From Channallabes apus (Eukaryota; Chordata; Actinopteri; Siluriformes; Clariidae), in contig CM060130.1 of the NCBI GenBank assembly GCA_030522415.1, positions 21,526,965-21,590,964 of the forward strand: DNA of 64,000 nt, read 5' to 3'. The translations under genes were made by a program, and so were the position numbers. Positions within the stretch are counted from its first letter, which is position 1. Every line of letters begins with the position of its first letter. Under the pieces are notes generated by a model, which did not search any database, was not told the origin of the DNA, and worked only from the letters and a program-made list of their open reading frames with translations. Shown piece after piece: positions 22,174 through 33,008 of the stretch.

Positions 22174-23793
22174 CAGTGGTGTGAAAAACTATTTGCCCCC
22201 CTCCTGATTTCTTATTCTTTTGCATGTTTGTCACACAAAATTTTTCTGATCATCAAACACATTTAACTATTAGTCAAAGATAATACAAGTAAATGCAAAA
22301 TGCAGTTTTTAAATGAGGGGTTTTATTATTTAGGGAGAAAAAAAATCCAAACCAACATGGCCCTGTGTGAAAAAGTAATTGCCCCCTGAACCTAATAACT
22401 GGTTGGGCCACCCTTAGCAGCAATAACTGCAATCGAGCGTTTGCGATAACTTGCAACGAGTCTTTTACAGCGCGCTGGAGGAATTTTGGCCCACTCATCT
22501 TTGCAGAATTGTTGTAATTCAGCTTTATTTGAGGGTTTTCTAGCATGAACCGCCTTTTTAAGGTCATGCCACAACATCTCAATAGAATTCAGGTCAGGAC
22601 TTTGACTAGGCCACTCCAAAGTCTTCATTTTGTTTTTCTTCAGCCATTCAGAGGTGGATTTGCTGGTGTGTTTTGGGTCATTGTCCTGCTGCAGCACCCA
22701 AGATCGCTTCAGCTTGAGTTGACGAACAGATGGCCGTCCATTCTCCTTCAGGATTTTTTGGTAGACAGTAGAATTCATGGTTCCATCTATCACAGCAAGC
22801 CTTCCAGGTCCTGAAGCAGCAAAACAACCCCAGACCATCACACTACCACCACCATATTTTACTGTTGGTATGATGTTCTTTTTCTGAAATGCTGTGTTAC
22901 TTTTACACCAGATGTAACGGGACACGCACCTTCCAAAAAGTTCAACTTTTGTCTCGTCGGCCCACAAGGTATTTTCCCAAAAGTCTTGGCAATCATTGAG
23001 ATGTTTTTTAGCAAAATTCAGACGAGCCTTAATGTTCTTTTTGCTTAAAAGTGGTTTGCGCCTTGGAAATCTGCCATGCAGGCCGTTTTTGCCCAGTCTC
23101 TTTCTTATGGTGGAGTCGTGAACATTGACCTTAATTGAGGCAAGTGAGGCCTGCAGTTCTTTAGATGTTGTCCTGGGGTCTTTTGTGGCCTCTCGGATGA
23201 GTTGTCTCTGCACTCTTGGGGTAATTTTGGTCGGTCGGCCACTCCTGGGAAGGTTCACCACTGTTCCATGTTTTTGCCATTTGTGGATAATGGCTCTCAC
23301 TGTGGTTCGCTGGAGTCCCAAAGCTTTAGAAATGGCTTTATAACCTTTACCAGACTGATAGATCTCAATTACTTTTGTTCTCATTTGTTCCTGAATTTCT
23401 TTGGATCTTGGCATGATGTCTAGCTTTTGAGGTGCTTTTGGTCTACTTCTCTGTGTCAGGTAGCTCCTATTTAAGTGATTTCTTGATTGAAACAGGTGTG
23501 GCAGTAATCAGGCCTGGGGGTGACTACAGAAATTGAACTCAGGTGTGATAAACCACAGTTAAGTTATTTTTTAACAAGGGGGGCAATCACTTTTTCACAC
23601 AGGGCCATGTAGATTTGGAGTTTTTTTTCTCCCTTAATAACGTAAACCTTCATTTAAAAACTGCATTTTGTGTTCAATTATGTTATCTTTGACTAATAGT
23701 TAACCGTTTTTGATGAGCAGAAACATTTAAGTGTGACAAACATGCAAAAGAATAAGAAATCAGGAAGGGGGCAAATAGTTTTTCACACCACTG
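22174..23793 (-). mobile_element. Tc1-like transposon, apparently intact
   Basis: 1620 bp inserted at TA (22172-22173 and 23794-23795). The ends are inverted repeats of about 210 bp starting CAGTGGTGTGAAAAACTATT, with inner blocks repeating the gtgtgaaaaagtaattgccccc-type motif, as in IR/DR-type Tc1 elements where the transposase binds outer and inner sites. It lies between the Pao integrase end and the Pao 3' LTR. A broken sister is at 36928-38549. Confidence 0.95.
22392..23414 (-). CDS. Tc1-type DD34E transposase, full length
   Basis: 340 residues, the usual length for fish Tc1 transposases, starting MPRSKEIQEQMRTKVIEIY. Residues 1-110 form a paired-like DNA-binding region with two helix-turn-helix units; a GRPTK AT-hook-like motif at 59-63 lies between them. 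The catalytic triad is D153 (LWADETKVELFG), D244 (LQQDNDPKHTS) and E279 (SPDLNSIEMLW), with 34 residues between the last two (DD34E). A glycine-rich box KYGGGSVMVWGCF is at 187-198. It would cut and paste the element by binding its inverted repeats. One change from the usual motif is Ser at 277 where most relatives have Pro. There are no stops or frameshifts. Confidence 0.95.
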   Translation of the reverse strand: MPRSKEIQEQMRTKVIEIYQSGKGYKAISKALGLQRTTVRAIIHKWQKHGTVVNLPRSGRPTKITPRVQRQLIREATKDPRTTSKELQASLASIKVNVHDSTIRKRLGKNGLHGRFPRRKPLLSKKNIKARLNFAKKHLNDCQDFWENTLWADETKVELFGRCVSRYIWCKSNTAFQKKNIIPTVKYGGGSVMVWGCFAASGPGRLAVIDGTMNSTVYQKILKENGRPSVRQLKLKRSWVLQQDNDPKHTSKSTSEWLKKNKMKTLEWPSQSPDLNSIEMLWHDLKKAVHARKPSNKAELQQFCKDEWAKIPPARCKRLVASYRKRSIAVIAAKGGPTSY

Positions 23794-23983
23794 TATGTGA
23801 TAATCTGTTATGAAATTTGATATGCAAATATAAACACCTGAGATAAATATTATACACTTAAAACATTCTTAACCTTCCAAAACTTTTCAAATCTTTTATT
23901 TCATGTCGCTACACAAAAAATTTATTTAAAAAAACACAAAATTGTAATTGTCAGTCTTCCTGCCTGCCAATTACGGGCTGGAA

Positions 23984-24529
23984 TGTAAGAGCCATATCAC
24001 ATTTGTTATGTAAGAAGGATCTGCAGAATTTGTCTTTGTGTTTATTTTATTTTATGTTTTATTTCATTTTATTCTATCTTATCCTGTTCATTACTTAAGC
24101 ATTAAGTTTATTACATAAGCCATAAGCTTTGAACTTGTTAGTTAAGCATCCATTTTGACAATCGTAAGTTGGTCTGTGATGTCATTACACTATTACATGT
24201 ATTTGTATGACTATCGTATGATAAGAAAGTGCATTTTAGATGCGGAAGGCTACGGAAACACAAGCGTTTGACCGCAAGCTCATCGTAATCCAAGATTTTA
24301 GTACGATACAGCAAATAGGTTGTTGTAAAAGTCAGAAACCGTTTTGATACAGCAACAGGTGTTGTAACCACAGTGGATTTACTCAAGACGACTGTATGAA
24401 GTGTTGAATCTTTGATGCTGAAAATAATAGACCAAAGATAAAGAAATCATCGGACTTCCGTTTTTGTGAGTAAATAATCAAACCAAAGCTACGCGTCAAA
24501 ACTAGTGAAATAACATGACCGTATCCACA
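23984..24529 (+). repeat. 3' LTR of Pao copy 2
   Basis: 546 bp, TGTAAGAGCC...GTATCCACA. It is preceded by a short purine-rich tract (ggctggaa) that could be the polypurine primer site and followed by the target duplication TACAG. It matches the 5' LTR of copy 1. Confidence 0.9.
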
Positions 24530-24534
24530 TACAG

Positions 24535-25240
24535 TGAAGTACTTTTTACTCACGATATCTCATGGCAATATCTTACAGTAGAAATTATGAAGTAATTACT
24601 TTTTATATTCACCGGATCTGCAGATATTATTAAACCAATCGGTTATTTTTATGTAGAAAACTAGAAATATGCAGCAGTTTCAGCCGTGGCAGTAATAGTG
24701 GGCTGAGTGAGGAAAGTGTGGATGTCACATTAGTGCATTTCACACACGCAACAGAGATTGAAGAAGATAAAATGTGTGAATTGTGTAAGGGGCGTCCTGC
24801 ACCGCCGGTTATGTCTCACAACACCCTGTTCAGAGGGTTACATGTTTAACTCCCTTAAAAAGCATGAAATTCTCCATAGTGTTCAGGAACAATAAGATGA
24901 AATAAAAAGAGCATTATCCAGTACAACACGTGAAGAAACAAGTAAAAACTTCAGGTCACACAACTTGTGTCTGATTAAACTAAACATAATGGAATGTAAA
25001 AGCTTCTTATCTGGTTTTACTGTTTGTGATTCAAGAACAAAACTGGAAATCAAAAACGTGCCGTAATTTAGTTATTTTGGTTTTAGAAGCGAATGTTGGG
25101 GACGTCGTTATGTTGAAAAATAAATGATACAAATATTATGGTTTAAATAAACTAGATGCACAGTAATGCACATATACTGACATACTGTATATTGGTAAAT
25201 ACATGCAGATATCAGAAAATAGTATTTTACAATAAATCAC
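24535..25240 (+). other. Conserved non-coding part of unit A
   Basis: Closely matches 44190-44880 of unit B. A 73-codon open stretch (24627-24848) is present in both copies but begins after a stop and has no ATG or motif, so I do not call it a gene. A diverged relative of 24880-25080 is at about 52936-53110. Confidence 0.6.
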
Positions 25241-25469
25241 AAGATATTTCTGTTCCTTAAGGGGAACTAGCGGTATATTAGCACAATGCTACATTATACA
25301 GATTTACTGTGTGTGATGACTGATTGTTGTCTAGTTTTCCTCTTTTTTATTAAGACACACATCAGCTGTGTTTTAACCAGAGTAACAGTTACTTTCACAT
25401 TTTCACATGAAACAATTCACATTTATAATCATGTATTAAATCTTCACTCTCTATTATTTACTTTCACAG

Positions 25470-25479
25470 GACCTGTATG
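25470..25479 (+). other. Micro-exon candidate alpha, subunit A2 (10 nt)
   Basis: GACCTGTATG between ttactttcacag and gtgagtataaag. In phase 0 it reads D-L-Y plus one base, which joins the beta exon 550 bp downstream to give E followed by a Ser run; this resembles a cytoplasmic tail but is inference. Confidence 0.45.
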
Positions 25480-25694
25480 GTGAGTATAAAGTCTTTTCTC
25501 TGATAGTGATGTGTTGATGCTGCATGAATAATATATTTATTGTGCAGATGAAATAGATTGGACTGTGCTGTGTGTTCAGACTGCAATAGCACATAGATAT
25601 ATGAGCATCATGAGCATAGTGTAGTGAACACAACAGACTGTGATCGCTGGCAGAACATTCATCATGCTGTTGTCTAGTTTATCATTAGTGTTCT

Positions 25695-25696
<2 letters not shown>

Positions 25697-25742
<46 letters not shown>
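25697..25742. repeat. (CA)n microsatellite
   Basis: Perfect ac repeat of about 46 bp. A similar run is at the same place in unit B (45354-45396). Confidence 0.95.
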
Positions 25743-25743
<1 letters not shown>

Positions 25744-26029
25744 TATGACCTACACACTGATACTGAGAGATAGATATCAAAGGCACAGATAGAAAAGTAG
25801 AAAAGATGTGTTTTATTCAACAGTCTTTGTTAATAAAACAGTATTTCACTGTCTAAATATACACTATTTATACTGACTGTGTATCTATTTTTATATTTAA
25901 TAAAATGTCTTACAACTGGAACTGAACATCTTTGTACTGAAAGCACAGAGTGAAGATTGTTTAGCAGATATTCTGACTGTTTGGTCACTGTGTATTTTCT
26001 CATCTTAATCTCTTTCTTGTTTTGCACAG

Positions 26030-26043
26030 AATCTTCCTCATCA
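26030..26043 (+). other. Micro-exon candidate beta, subunit A2 (14 nt)
   Basis: AATCTTCCTCATCA between ttgttttgcacag and gtgagtaaacaatc, both good splice signals. Its length is two more than a multiple of three and so complements the 10-nt alpha exon at 25470. Confidence 0.4.
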
Positions 26044-26199
26044 GTGAGTAAACAATCTTTTTTTTTTTACAGTAATTGTAATATTGTATAAATAAAATAA
26101 ACAATAAATCCACATAATCTAAAAATATATTTATTTGTAACAACTTCTCTGTCCGATATGCGATTTGTGTGTTTATTTCTTGATAAACAAATGAGATAA

Positions 26200-26805
26200 T
26201 CTCGGTTCACCTCCATTTCTCCAATTTCCCCCTCTTGGTCGGCGACTGCGAGTGACGTCACTCCCCATACAATCCCGCCCCACAGTATAGACCCACCCCT
26301 GACGCTGATTGACAGGTTTCCATGTAACGTGTTGGAAATGCAATTGCAAATGGATTAGCGATTGCGTTTGAATTTTGGCCGGCTTGACGCGCGGCGCAGA
26401 GAAAGTGAAAAAGCAAACGTGGTATTTGATTTTGATGTTTAAATATGACAGGTTCATGACGTGTAAGACCTGGGAAATACAAATACAAATGAACTTTTCT
26501 TTTTCATTTGAAATTCGGCAGTCAGTGTGCATTTGCGAAGGCAAAAAAGCAAACGGTAATGCAAAGTTTGCAATTGCATTTGAATTATGGCACACTTTGT
26601 GCGTCCACATGAAGGAAACGCAATTGCAAATGCGTTGCAAATGCAATTTGCAATTCCTTTTGAATGTTGTCCAGGATATCGCTCCATATAGACCCATGAG
26701 TGAGGTGTCAAATTGTGCGGCTTATTCAGGAATGGGGTGCTGTGACTTTTCTAAAAATCCCATAGACTTAAAATTGAGACCAACTTTGACTGATTGTAGC
26801 GCAGA
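26200..26805. repeat. gcaaatgc/caattgc-rich low-complexity region
   Basis: Repeated short motifs (gcaattgcaaatgc, aatgcaatttgcaatt) in both orientations around 26330-26660, with cgctccatatagacccatgag at the right edge. No gene recognised. Confidence 0.5.
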
Positions 26806-27750
26806 GTAAAACAGTAGCAAAACCCGAGAGCTTGCAAATTTGAATGTGAGAACTTGTAAAATTAATAGTTGTATTTGTAAGTTGAAATTTATACTCACAG
26901 CTCTGATGTGTACACCTGTGTTTTGAATTCGAAGTTGCAGATTAATAGTGACAAATGTGTAAAGTGTCATTCACATAAACAAAATGACAGGCACAATTGT
27001 GTACTACACATTTATCTTTGCACTTTACTTCAGTTTCGCTGTACAACCACAAGTCAGCACTCGCAACCTCTCAGATCTGGCAGTACAACCTCAAATCCCA
27101 GCGCTCTAACTTTTGCTACTCATTTTGCGATATTCCTGTAGCAAAACTCACTTGTGCACTTGTAAACGCGAACTTGGGCAGGGGTGGGAATGAAGTCATT
27201 TTATTGGTCGATGCCTCACCAATGAACAACGCCAGCCAATGAAGTGGGACGTTTTGTGCGCGATGATGTCACAGACTACGCAGAGCAGCTCACGCCGTTA
27301 CAGTGGTGTAGTTCATTGGTGAGGCATCGACCAATAAAATGACTTCATTCCCACCCCAGCCCCGCCCCCGACTCTGCTCTCTCAAGTTCGCGTTTACAAG
27401 TGCACAAGTGAGTTTTGCTACAGGAATATCGCAAAATGAGTAGCAAAAGTCAGAGCGCTGGGATTTGAGGTTGTACTGCCAGATCTGAGAGGTTGTGAGC
27501 GCCGACTTGTGGTTGTACAGCGAAACTGAAGTAAAGCGCAAAGATAAATGTGTAGGACACAATTGTGCCTGTCATTTTGTTTATGTGAATGACACTTTAC
27601 ACATTTGTCACTATTAATCTGCAACTTCGAATTCAAAACACAGGTGTACACATCAGAGCTGTGAGTATAAATTAACTTACAAATACAACTATTAATTTTA
27701 TAAGTTCTCACATTCAAATTTGCAAGCTCTCGGGTTTTGCTACTGTTTTA
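26806..27750. mobile_element. Fold-back element with long inverted arms
   Basis: Two arms of about 430 bp (26808-27240 and 27300-27750) are near-perfect reverse complements around a spacer of roughly 60 bp. The outermost sequence is gtaaaacagtagcaaaaccc and its complement. It interrupts one unit of the 500-bp repeat. Target duplication is unclear. The open frames in the arms mirror one another and are not genes. Confidence 0.8.
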
Positions 27751-28075
27751 CCTTCATAGTATTTTTTAGAAACTTTACCACATTTGAAGAGGGTTGCAAG
27801 CTGTGTCAGAACATACCCCACAAGAGGGTATAAATTTTGCCCCTGGGGCAGAAAAGGTACCCAAATTTGCCCCATTGACATATAATGCAGATTTTAGCGC
27901 ATAACTACAACCGTAGATACTAAGATACTATGTATAAGATATACAAAAGATACTATAGTATCGTTTGTCGTACACCCATGAAATAGGTGTCAAATCATGC
28001 GGCTTATTCGGGAATAGGGTGCTAAGACTTTTTTGAGGGGTGGGCAGTAATTTGCCCCCACAGGGGGCAATTAAT

Positions 28076-28240
28076 TAATTCATTCATTCATATTCTATAC
28101 CGCTTTATCCTGTGATCAGTGTCGCGGGGGACCTGGAGCCTATCCCAGGAGGCTTTCGGGCACAAGGCAGGGTACACCCTGGACAGGGTGCCAATCCATC
28201 GCAGAGCACACACACATACATACACATTCACCCATCGGGG
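28076..28240 (+). mobile_element. SINE-like interspersed repeat
   Basis: Contains attcattcatattctatacc, gctttatcctg, ggagcctatcccagg, ggtacaccctggacagggtgcc and a cacaca end, a combination common in fish genomes. No tRNA head is visible. Confidence 0.6.
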
Positions 28241-28714
28241 CAATTAATCTCCCCAAAAAATCCCATAGACTTAACATTGATACCAACTTTGATGGGTTCT
28301 AGTGCAGAGCGAGAATTTGATAGAAATCTCAAGTTTACCACATTTGAAGAGGCATTAGTTGTGCACACATACCCTGGACAAGGGTGTTAGTTTGACCCCC
28401 GGGGCACAACAGGCGCCCAAATTTTCCCCATTTATTTATAATGGGGAATTTGGTGCATGTCTAGTGCCGTTCCTTTTTTCGAAGACCCATGAACGTTGTG
28501 TCATATCGTTCGGCTTATTCGGGAATGGGAGGCTTAACATTAGGGGTGAGTGGTAAACTGCCCCAGCAGGGGACAATTAACCTACAATGGTAACTTCCAT
28601 AGGAACTTTGAAACAGAATTTAACTGTGTATCCCACTGTCGTAGAGACACGGGGGAGGGTTCATTTAACTCAGACAACTAATCAGTCTTTCGCATTGATC
28701 ATGATGCTCATACT

Positions 28715-29310
28715 GTAAGCCATGCCCCCATGTCGCTAGCATTATGCTAATGATATTAGAATGTTGCTAACATTATGCTAACTATAGTAGCATTTTGCTA
28801 ATATCATTTGTAGCATGTTCCTAGCATAATGCTAGTGTAATTAGCATGTTGCTAGCATGACGTTTAGCTGATTAGCATGTTGCTACCGCTCCGCTAACTA
28901 TATTAGCATGTTGCTAGCAACATCACTAGATGCTAGTGTGCTTAGCAGTTTGCTAGCACGATGTTTAGCTGATTAGCGTGTTGCTAGTGTTATGCTAACT
29001 ATATTAGCATGTTGTTAGCAACATCTTTATAATGTTGATAATATGATGCTAGAGTGCTTATCATGTTGCTAGCATTATATTAACTATATTAACATTTTGC
29101 TAGAACATCGTTATAATGACGCTAACATAACACTAGAGTGCTTATCATGTTTCTAGCATTACGTCTAGCTGGTTAGCATGTTGCTAGCATGGCGTTAAGG
29201 TGATTAGCATGTTCCTAGCATGATGCTAGCTATATTAGCATATTGCTAGCAACATCATGCAAATATCCCTAACATGATGCTAGAGTGCCTAGCATGATGC
29301 ATAGCATGAC
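28715..29310. repeat. gctagcat-type minisatellite, unit B
   Basis: Many degenerate tandem copies of ttagcatgttgctagca, often spaced by ctaactatat. It corresponds to 13600-13920 of unit A but is longer. Confidence 0.85.
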
Positions 29311-30963
29311 TCCAATGTTTTGCCACGGGAAGCACCACTCACATTTTTCTCAGAACATGTCCCTCTCTAGTTATTATTGTGATTTATTTGTGATATATCT
29401 ACTCACTAAAAATTCTTTTGTCACTCTGGCCACAGAGATGTGTTATTATAATATGAAGTCATTGTATCAGTCTGACACTGGTGTTAATTAACACCATGAT
29501 TGGCTGTGAAATAGCAGGATTCATAAAAGGACAAAACATTGCTTTTGAGATTTTTTAAACTTAACATCTCTGCACATGGCCACCATGCTTTCTTTAGGGA
29601 GTAAACAAAATATTCCAGATATCAGTCACACACTGATGATTATTAAAAGACCTGGTTTTACCTGCTTTGTTACATAATAGATGTACTGAGACATGATTTG
29701 ATAGTTTTGCAGAGGTTATACTGTAGCAACAGCTGAATTTGTGGAAATTATCTCAGTTGGTGGAAGCAAAATTCCTGTCACTTTTTTAGCATCAGATTAA
29801 TTAAATAGATTTTAATTACCCAAGTCCAAGTTTTGAAAATAAAACACAATAAACGTCATTTAGTTTTTACTTTCTGGTACACAAGGTAGTTCATTGCAAA
29901 ATGGTCAATTTAAAAACTGCTATACATTTTAAAATAAATAAATAAATATGGTTGCACAGCAAGTTCACTCAACCACAATGTTTAGTTTGGCCAGCACATT
30001 TCTCTAAAAGTTTAGTTGACACAACATCTTAAGTCGACTCAACTGGTAGTTTAAATATTTAAGTCAGATCAAGTTGTATTGGTGTGGGTTCAGTTAATTA
30101 TATTCCTGTAGGGTTGAATTTTCCTCTATTCACAAAAGTAAGTTGTCCACCATTGTAGCCCCCTGCCGTAGTTGTTTCAAGTGAAAAACAAGATAGCCAA
30201 ACAATACCACAACAATTAAAACACACAGACATGACTTAAAAAAAAATATTCCAGAATTAGTCAAAGTTAAAACAGTGATCTGCATAAAACAGGAGAATAC
30301 ATGTTCTATTTTACTTAAAGGTGAATAAAATACCTAGAGACCACCAGCTGCTTATTAGTATCTTACTGATTCTTTTATACTACAACATCATAATCATTGT
30401 TAATAACTAGCAAAGGTGAAAAAAAAAATTCCAATGTGTTAGACAGAAAAGAGTCTGTATGGAAACGAGTTTGATTCTCAGCATGTGAATCTGATGGGAG
30501 TGTGTCTCTCCAAGTCTCTCCAGTCCTTTTGGGATTCAGTGTACAGAGCACACACTCCAGAGGTGTAAAGAGTACCTGAAAACCATACTTGAGTAAAAGT
30601 ACAGATACCTTGTAACGTTCGGCTATGATATTAAACCTAGTTACACAGCAACGGGGTCGAGAATCTATACTGACATACTGTATATCGGTAAATACATGCA
30701 AATATCAGAAAATTGTATTTTCCAACAAATCACAAGATATTTCTGTTCCTTAAGGGGAGCTAGCGGTATATTAGCACAATGCTACATTATACAGATTTAC
30801 TGTGTGTGATGACTGATTGTTGTCTAGTTTTCCTCTTATTTTATTAAGACACACATCAGCTGTGTTTTAACCAGAGTAACAGTTACTTTCACATTTTCAC
30901 ATGAAACAATTCACATTTATAATCATGTATTAAATCTTCCCTCTCTATTATTTACTTTCACAG

Positions 30964-30973
30964 AAACTAAAGG
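30964..30973 (+). other. Micro-exon candidate alpha, subunit B1 (10 nt)
   Basis: AAACTAAAGG with the same acceptor and donor as subunit A1. Confidence 0.45.
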
Positions 30974-31250
30974 GTGAGTATAAAGTCTTTTCTCTGATAG
31001 TGATGTGTTGATGCTGCATGAATAATATATTTATTGTGCAGATGAAATAGATTGGACTGTGGTCACCTCTTCACCGTTACATATGGAGGGTTTTATTATT
31101 GACTATGTATCTATTATTATGTTTAATAAAAAGTCTTACAACTGGAGCTGAAGATTGTTTTGCATATATTCTGACTGTAAATCATGAGTTTTATCACCAT
31201 GATTTATCTAACATTACATTTCTCTCTGTTGTTTTACACGACATCTTCAG

Positions 31251-31255
31251 ATTTG
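31251..31255 (+). other. Micro-exon candidate beta, subunit B1 (5 nt)
   Basis: ATTTG between acatcttcag and gtaagtaaataac, identical to subunit A1. Confidence 0.3.
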
Positions 31256-31767
31256 GTAAGTAAATAACTCGACTTCACACTAATGATAAACACTGATATT
31301 TTATAAATTCATCACGTGTATCAAATTTTAATTCAGGAATCAAACAGAAAGATAAAAACATTTTCAGATGATGTTTATGTGAAGGACTCTGATCAAGTGA
31401 GATTTCGTTTTCATCAGTCAGCTTCTTACCCACAATGCACCTGTGTGTAACCCCACTGCACTGCAATAATGCAGAGATTTTCACAAATTTAAAAACCTAA
31501 CACCCCCATTCCACTGAGCCGAATTTGCTCTTGAATCTAAACCGATGCAAATTCGTTATGACCTCTGAAGAGCTCGGTAGAGGTAACGACTCCTTACAGC
31601 CTCTTTTGGACTCTGTGTGAATTCTGACATGGAGTGGGGATTGGAGCAGGTAAAACAATTGGAAGTATGCAATTGGGAAGTAATATGAAAATTCAAAAAA
31701 GTATATTTTAAGGAAAACGTCTCGGGTTACTTTGCTGTAACCCTGTTCCCTGAAAAGGCGGGAACGA

Positions 31768-31932
31768 GATGCTGCGTGAAAACGCTATGGGAACTATTTT
31801 GTCACGTTGCCGGGTGTGAAGCATGTGTGCAAACACGCCAAATTTTTGGCTATATATAACCTCGGTCAGGTGACGTCATCTGATTAGATGCAGGTGGAGG
31901 TTATAAATACCAGTGAGCCGGCAACAAACCTC
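31768..31932. repeat. Left inverted terminal repeat of DIRS
   Basis: Starts gatgctgcgtgaaaacg and includes gccaaatttttggctatata; reverse-complements 42114-42278 with a few differences. Confidence 0.9.
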
Positions 31933-31984
31933 AGATTAATTTGTCTGAACGGACGTCCGGTCATGTGGTAGTGCGGCATTCGGA

Positions 31985-32074
31985 CGCAGCATCTCGTTCC
32001 CGCCTTTTCAGGGAACAGGGTTACAGCAAAGTAACCTGAGACGTTCCCTCTCAAAGGCTTTTACTCGATGCTGC
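31985..32074. repeat. DIRS internal complementary region
   Basis: The first half (to about 32042, ending gtaacctgagac) is the reverse complement of the outermost left end (31719-31775); the second half (gttccctctcaaagg... to gctgcg) is the reverse complement of the right end (about 42270-42302). It lies just downstream of the recombinase stop codon, as expected. Confidence 0.88.
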
Positions 32075-32176
32075 GTGGAAACGCTATGGGAACGAGAATA
32101 CCAACGCCGCCGCACTACAAGTGTCTGGACCCCCAGGTTGTGTAGCGTGTGCGCACAAGGCCAGAAAGTCTCAGAT

Positions 32177-32401
32177 TCATGTCTGGGAAGCTGACTCGAG
32201 GACTCGTGAGCCCGGAGTGGCATGGACATCCAGACTATAAAATCTTACAAATGTGTGCGGAGAGGACCAACCCGCCGCGTCACACACTTGTTGCAGGGGA
32301 GTACCTCTTGCAAGAGCAATAGATGAGGCGACCCCTCTGGTTGAATGAGCCCTGACTCCTAGAGGCGAAGTGAGTCCACGCGCCTCGTAGGAGAGGGCAA
32401 T
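32177..32401 (-). pseudogene. DIRS tyrosine recombinase, catalytic C-terminal piece
   Basis: Open frame ending at a TGA at 32177-32179. Reading from YEARGLTSPLGVRAHSTRG, the H-x-x-R box (HSTR) and the AAGWSSPHTFVRFYSLDV end with the nucleophilic Tyr are visible. This enzyme class integrates DIRS circles without target duplication. It is separated from the middle piece by an L2 tail insertion (32402-32605). Confidence 0.85.
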
Positions 32402-32605
32402 AATTCAATTCAATTCAGTTTTATTTGTATAGCGCTTTTAACAATTGACATTGTCTCAAAACAGCTTTACACAATCAAAAGAATTATTTAAGTTTGTATG
32501 GAATGTGAATGTGTATGAATCAAAATGTTCAGATAGTCCCTGGTGAGCAAGGGCGACAGTGGCGAGGAAAAACTCCCTGAGATGGTAATAGGAATCTCTC
32601 ACCCA
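32402..32605 (-). mobile_element. L2-type LINE 3' tail in the recombinase
   Basis: On the minus strand it ends tttaaaagcgctatacaaataaaactgaattgaattgaatt-like sequence, the same 3' end as the LINE at 33009, but from a different copy (tattt versus tatac variants). It is strongly 5'-truncated (about 200 bp) and breaks the DIRS recombinase. Confidence 0.85.
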
Positions 32606-33008
32606 GTGTGACAGAGTTTGTGTGGTGGCGGCCGCCCCCCGGTTGCGGCCTCCATAACATATAAAGAGTTGCTCTGACTTACGCCACTAGCTGGTGCGGT
32701 GGACATAAGCCTGAAGAGCACGTACTGGGCACAGTCGGTGAAGTTTCTCCTGCTCCGAATCCGCAAAAGGCGGAGGACAGAAGGCTTCCAGGACGACAGG
32801 GTGCATGGTTGAGAAAGGAACTTTCGGTAGACAGTTTGGGTGAGGATGCAGAATGGCCTTGACTAGCCCAGGGGCAAAGTCCAGGCAAGATGGGGAGACT
32901 GATAATGCAAGCAGGTCTCCGATCCTCTTTAGAGAGGTAATGGCCATAAGAAGAACCATCTTGAGAGTCAGAAGCTTGTCGGGCGCTGACTCTAGTGGTT
33001 CAAAAGGA
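32606..33008 (-). pseudogene. DIRS tyrosine recombinase, middle piece
   Basis: Open frame with PFEPLESAPDKL, LKMVLLMAITSLKRIGDLLAL (typical of the DIRS YR core with its first catalytic Arg in the KRIGDL area) and VRALQAYVHRT, continuing to a segment ending GAAATTQTLSHW before the L2 tail. The L2 LINE at 33009 separates it from the N-terminal piece. Confidence 0.82.

Larger units (their letters stand above)
18489..24529 (+). mobile_element. BEL/Pao LTR retrotransposon, copy 2 (deleted, interrupted)
   Basis: Flanked by a 5-bp duplication TACAG (18484-18488 and 24530-24534); the uninterrupted site is at 44180-44184 in unit B. It begins with the first 77 bp of an LTR (TGTAAGAGCC...), jumps by deletion into the protease region, has lost most of its RT, and continues through RNase H and integrase to a full 3' LTR (23984-24529). 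A 1.24-kb retroposon (19094-20335) and a Tc1 (22174-23793) are inserted in it. Opposite orientation to copy 1. Confidence 0.92.
13600..26060 (+). repeat. Duplicated unit A (about 5.2 kb without insertions)
   Basis: After subtracting the hAT (14036-15209) and Pao copy 2 (18489-24529), this segment aligns with about 29030-45420 (unit B): minisatellite, 15218-16200 with 29432-30420, 16240-17125 with 30740-31718, 17150-18480 with 42310-44180, and 24535-25740 with 44185-45390. Each unit has two subunits sharing about 400 bp around micro-exon candidates. Identity is high by eye, with scattered indels. Confidence 0.88.
26685..28610 (+). repeat. Roughly 500-bp tandem repeat, three copies
   Basis: Units start near 26690, 27975 and 28486 and share gaccatgaa/acccatga, gcggcttattcgggaat, tcccatagacttaa and taccacatttgaagag blocks. 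The first unit is split by the inverted-repeat element at 26806-27750 and the second carries a SINE-like insertion (28076-28240). Confidence 0.7.

Noticed and set aside
24627..24848. 73-codon open stretch conserved in units A and B
   Set aside because: No start codon, begins after a stop, no motif; conservation is explained by the recent duplication of the whole unit.
27290..27717. Protein-coding frames in the fold-back arms
   Set aside because: The two arms give mirror-image frames with no domain and are explained by the inverted repeat.
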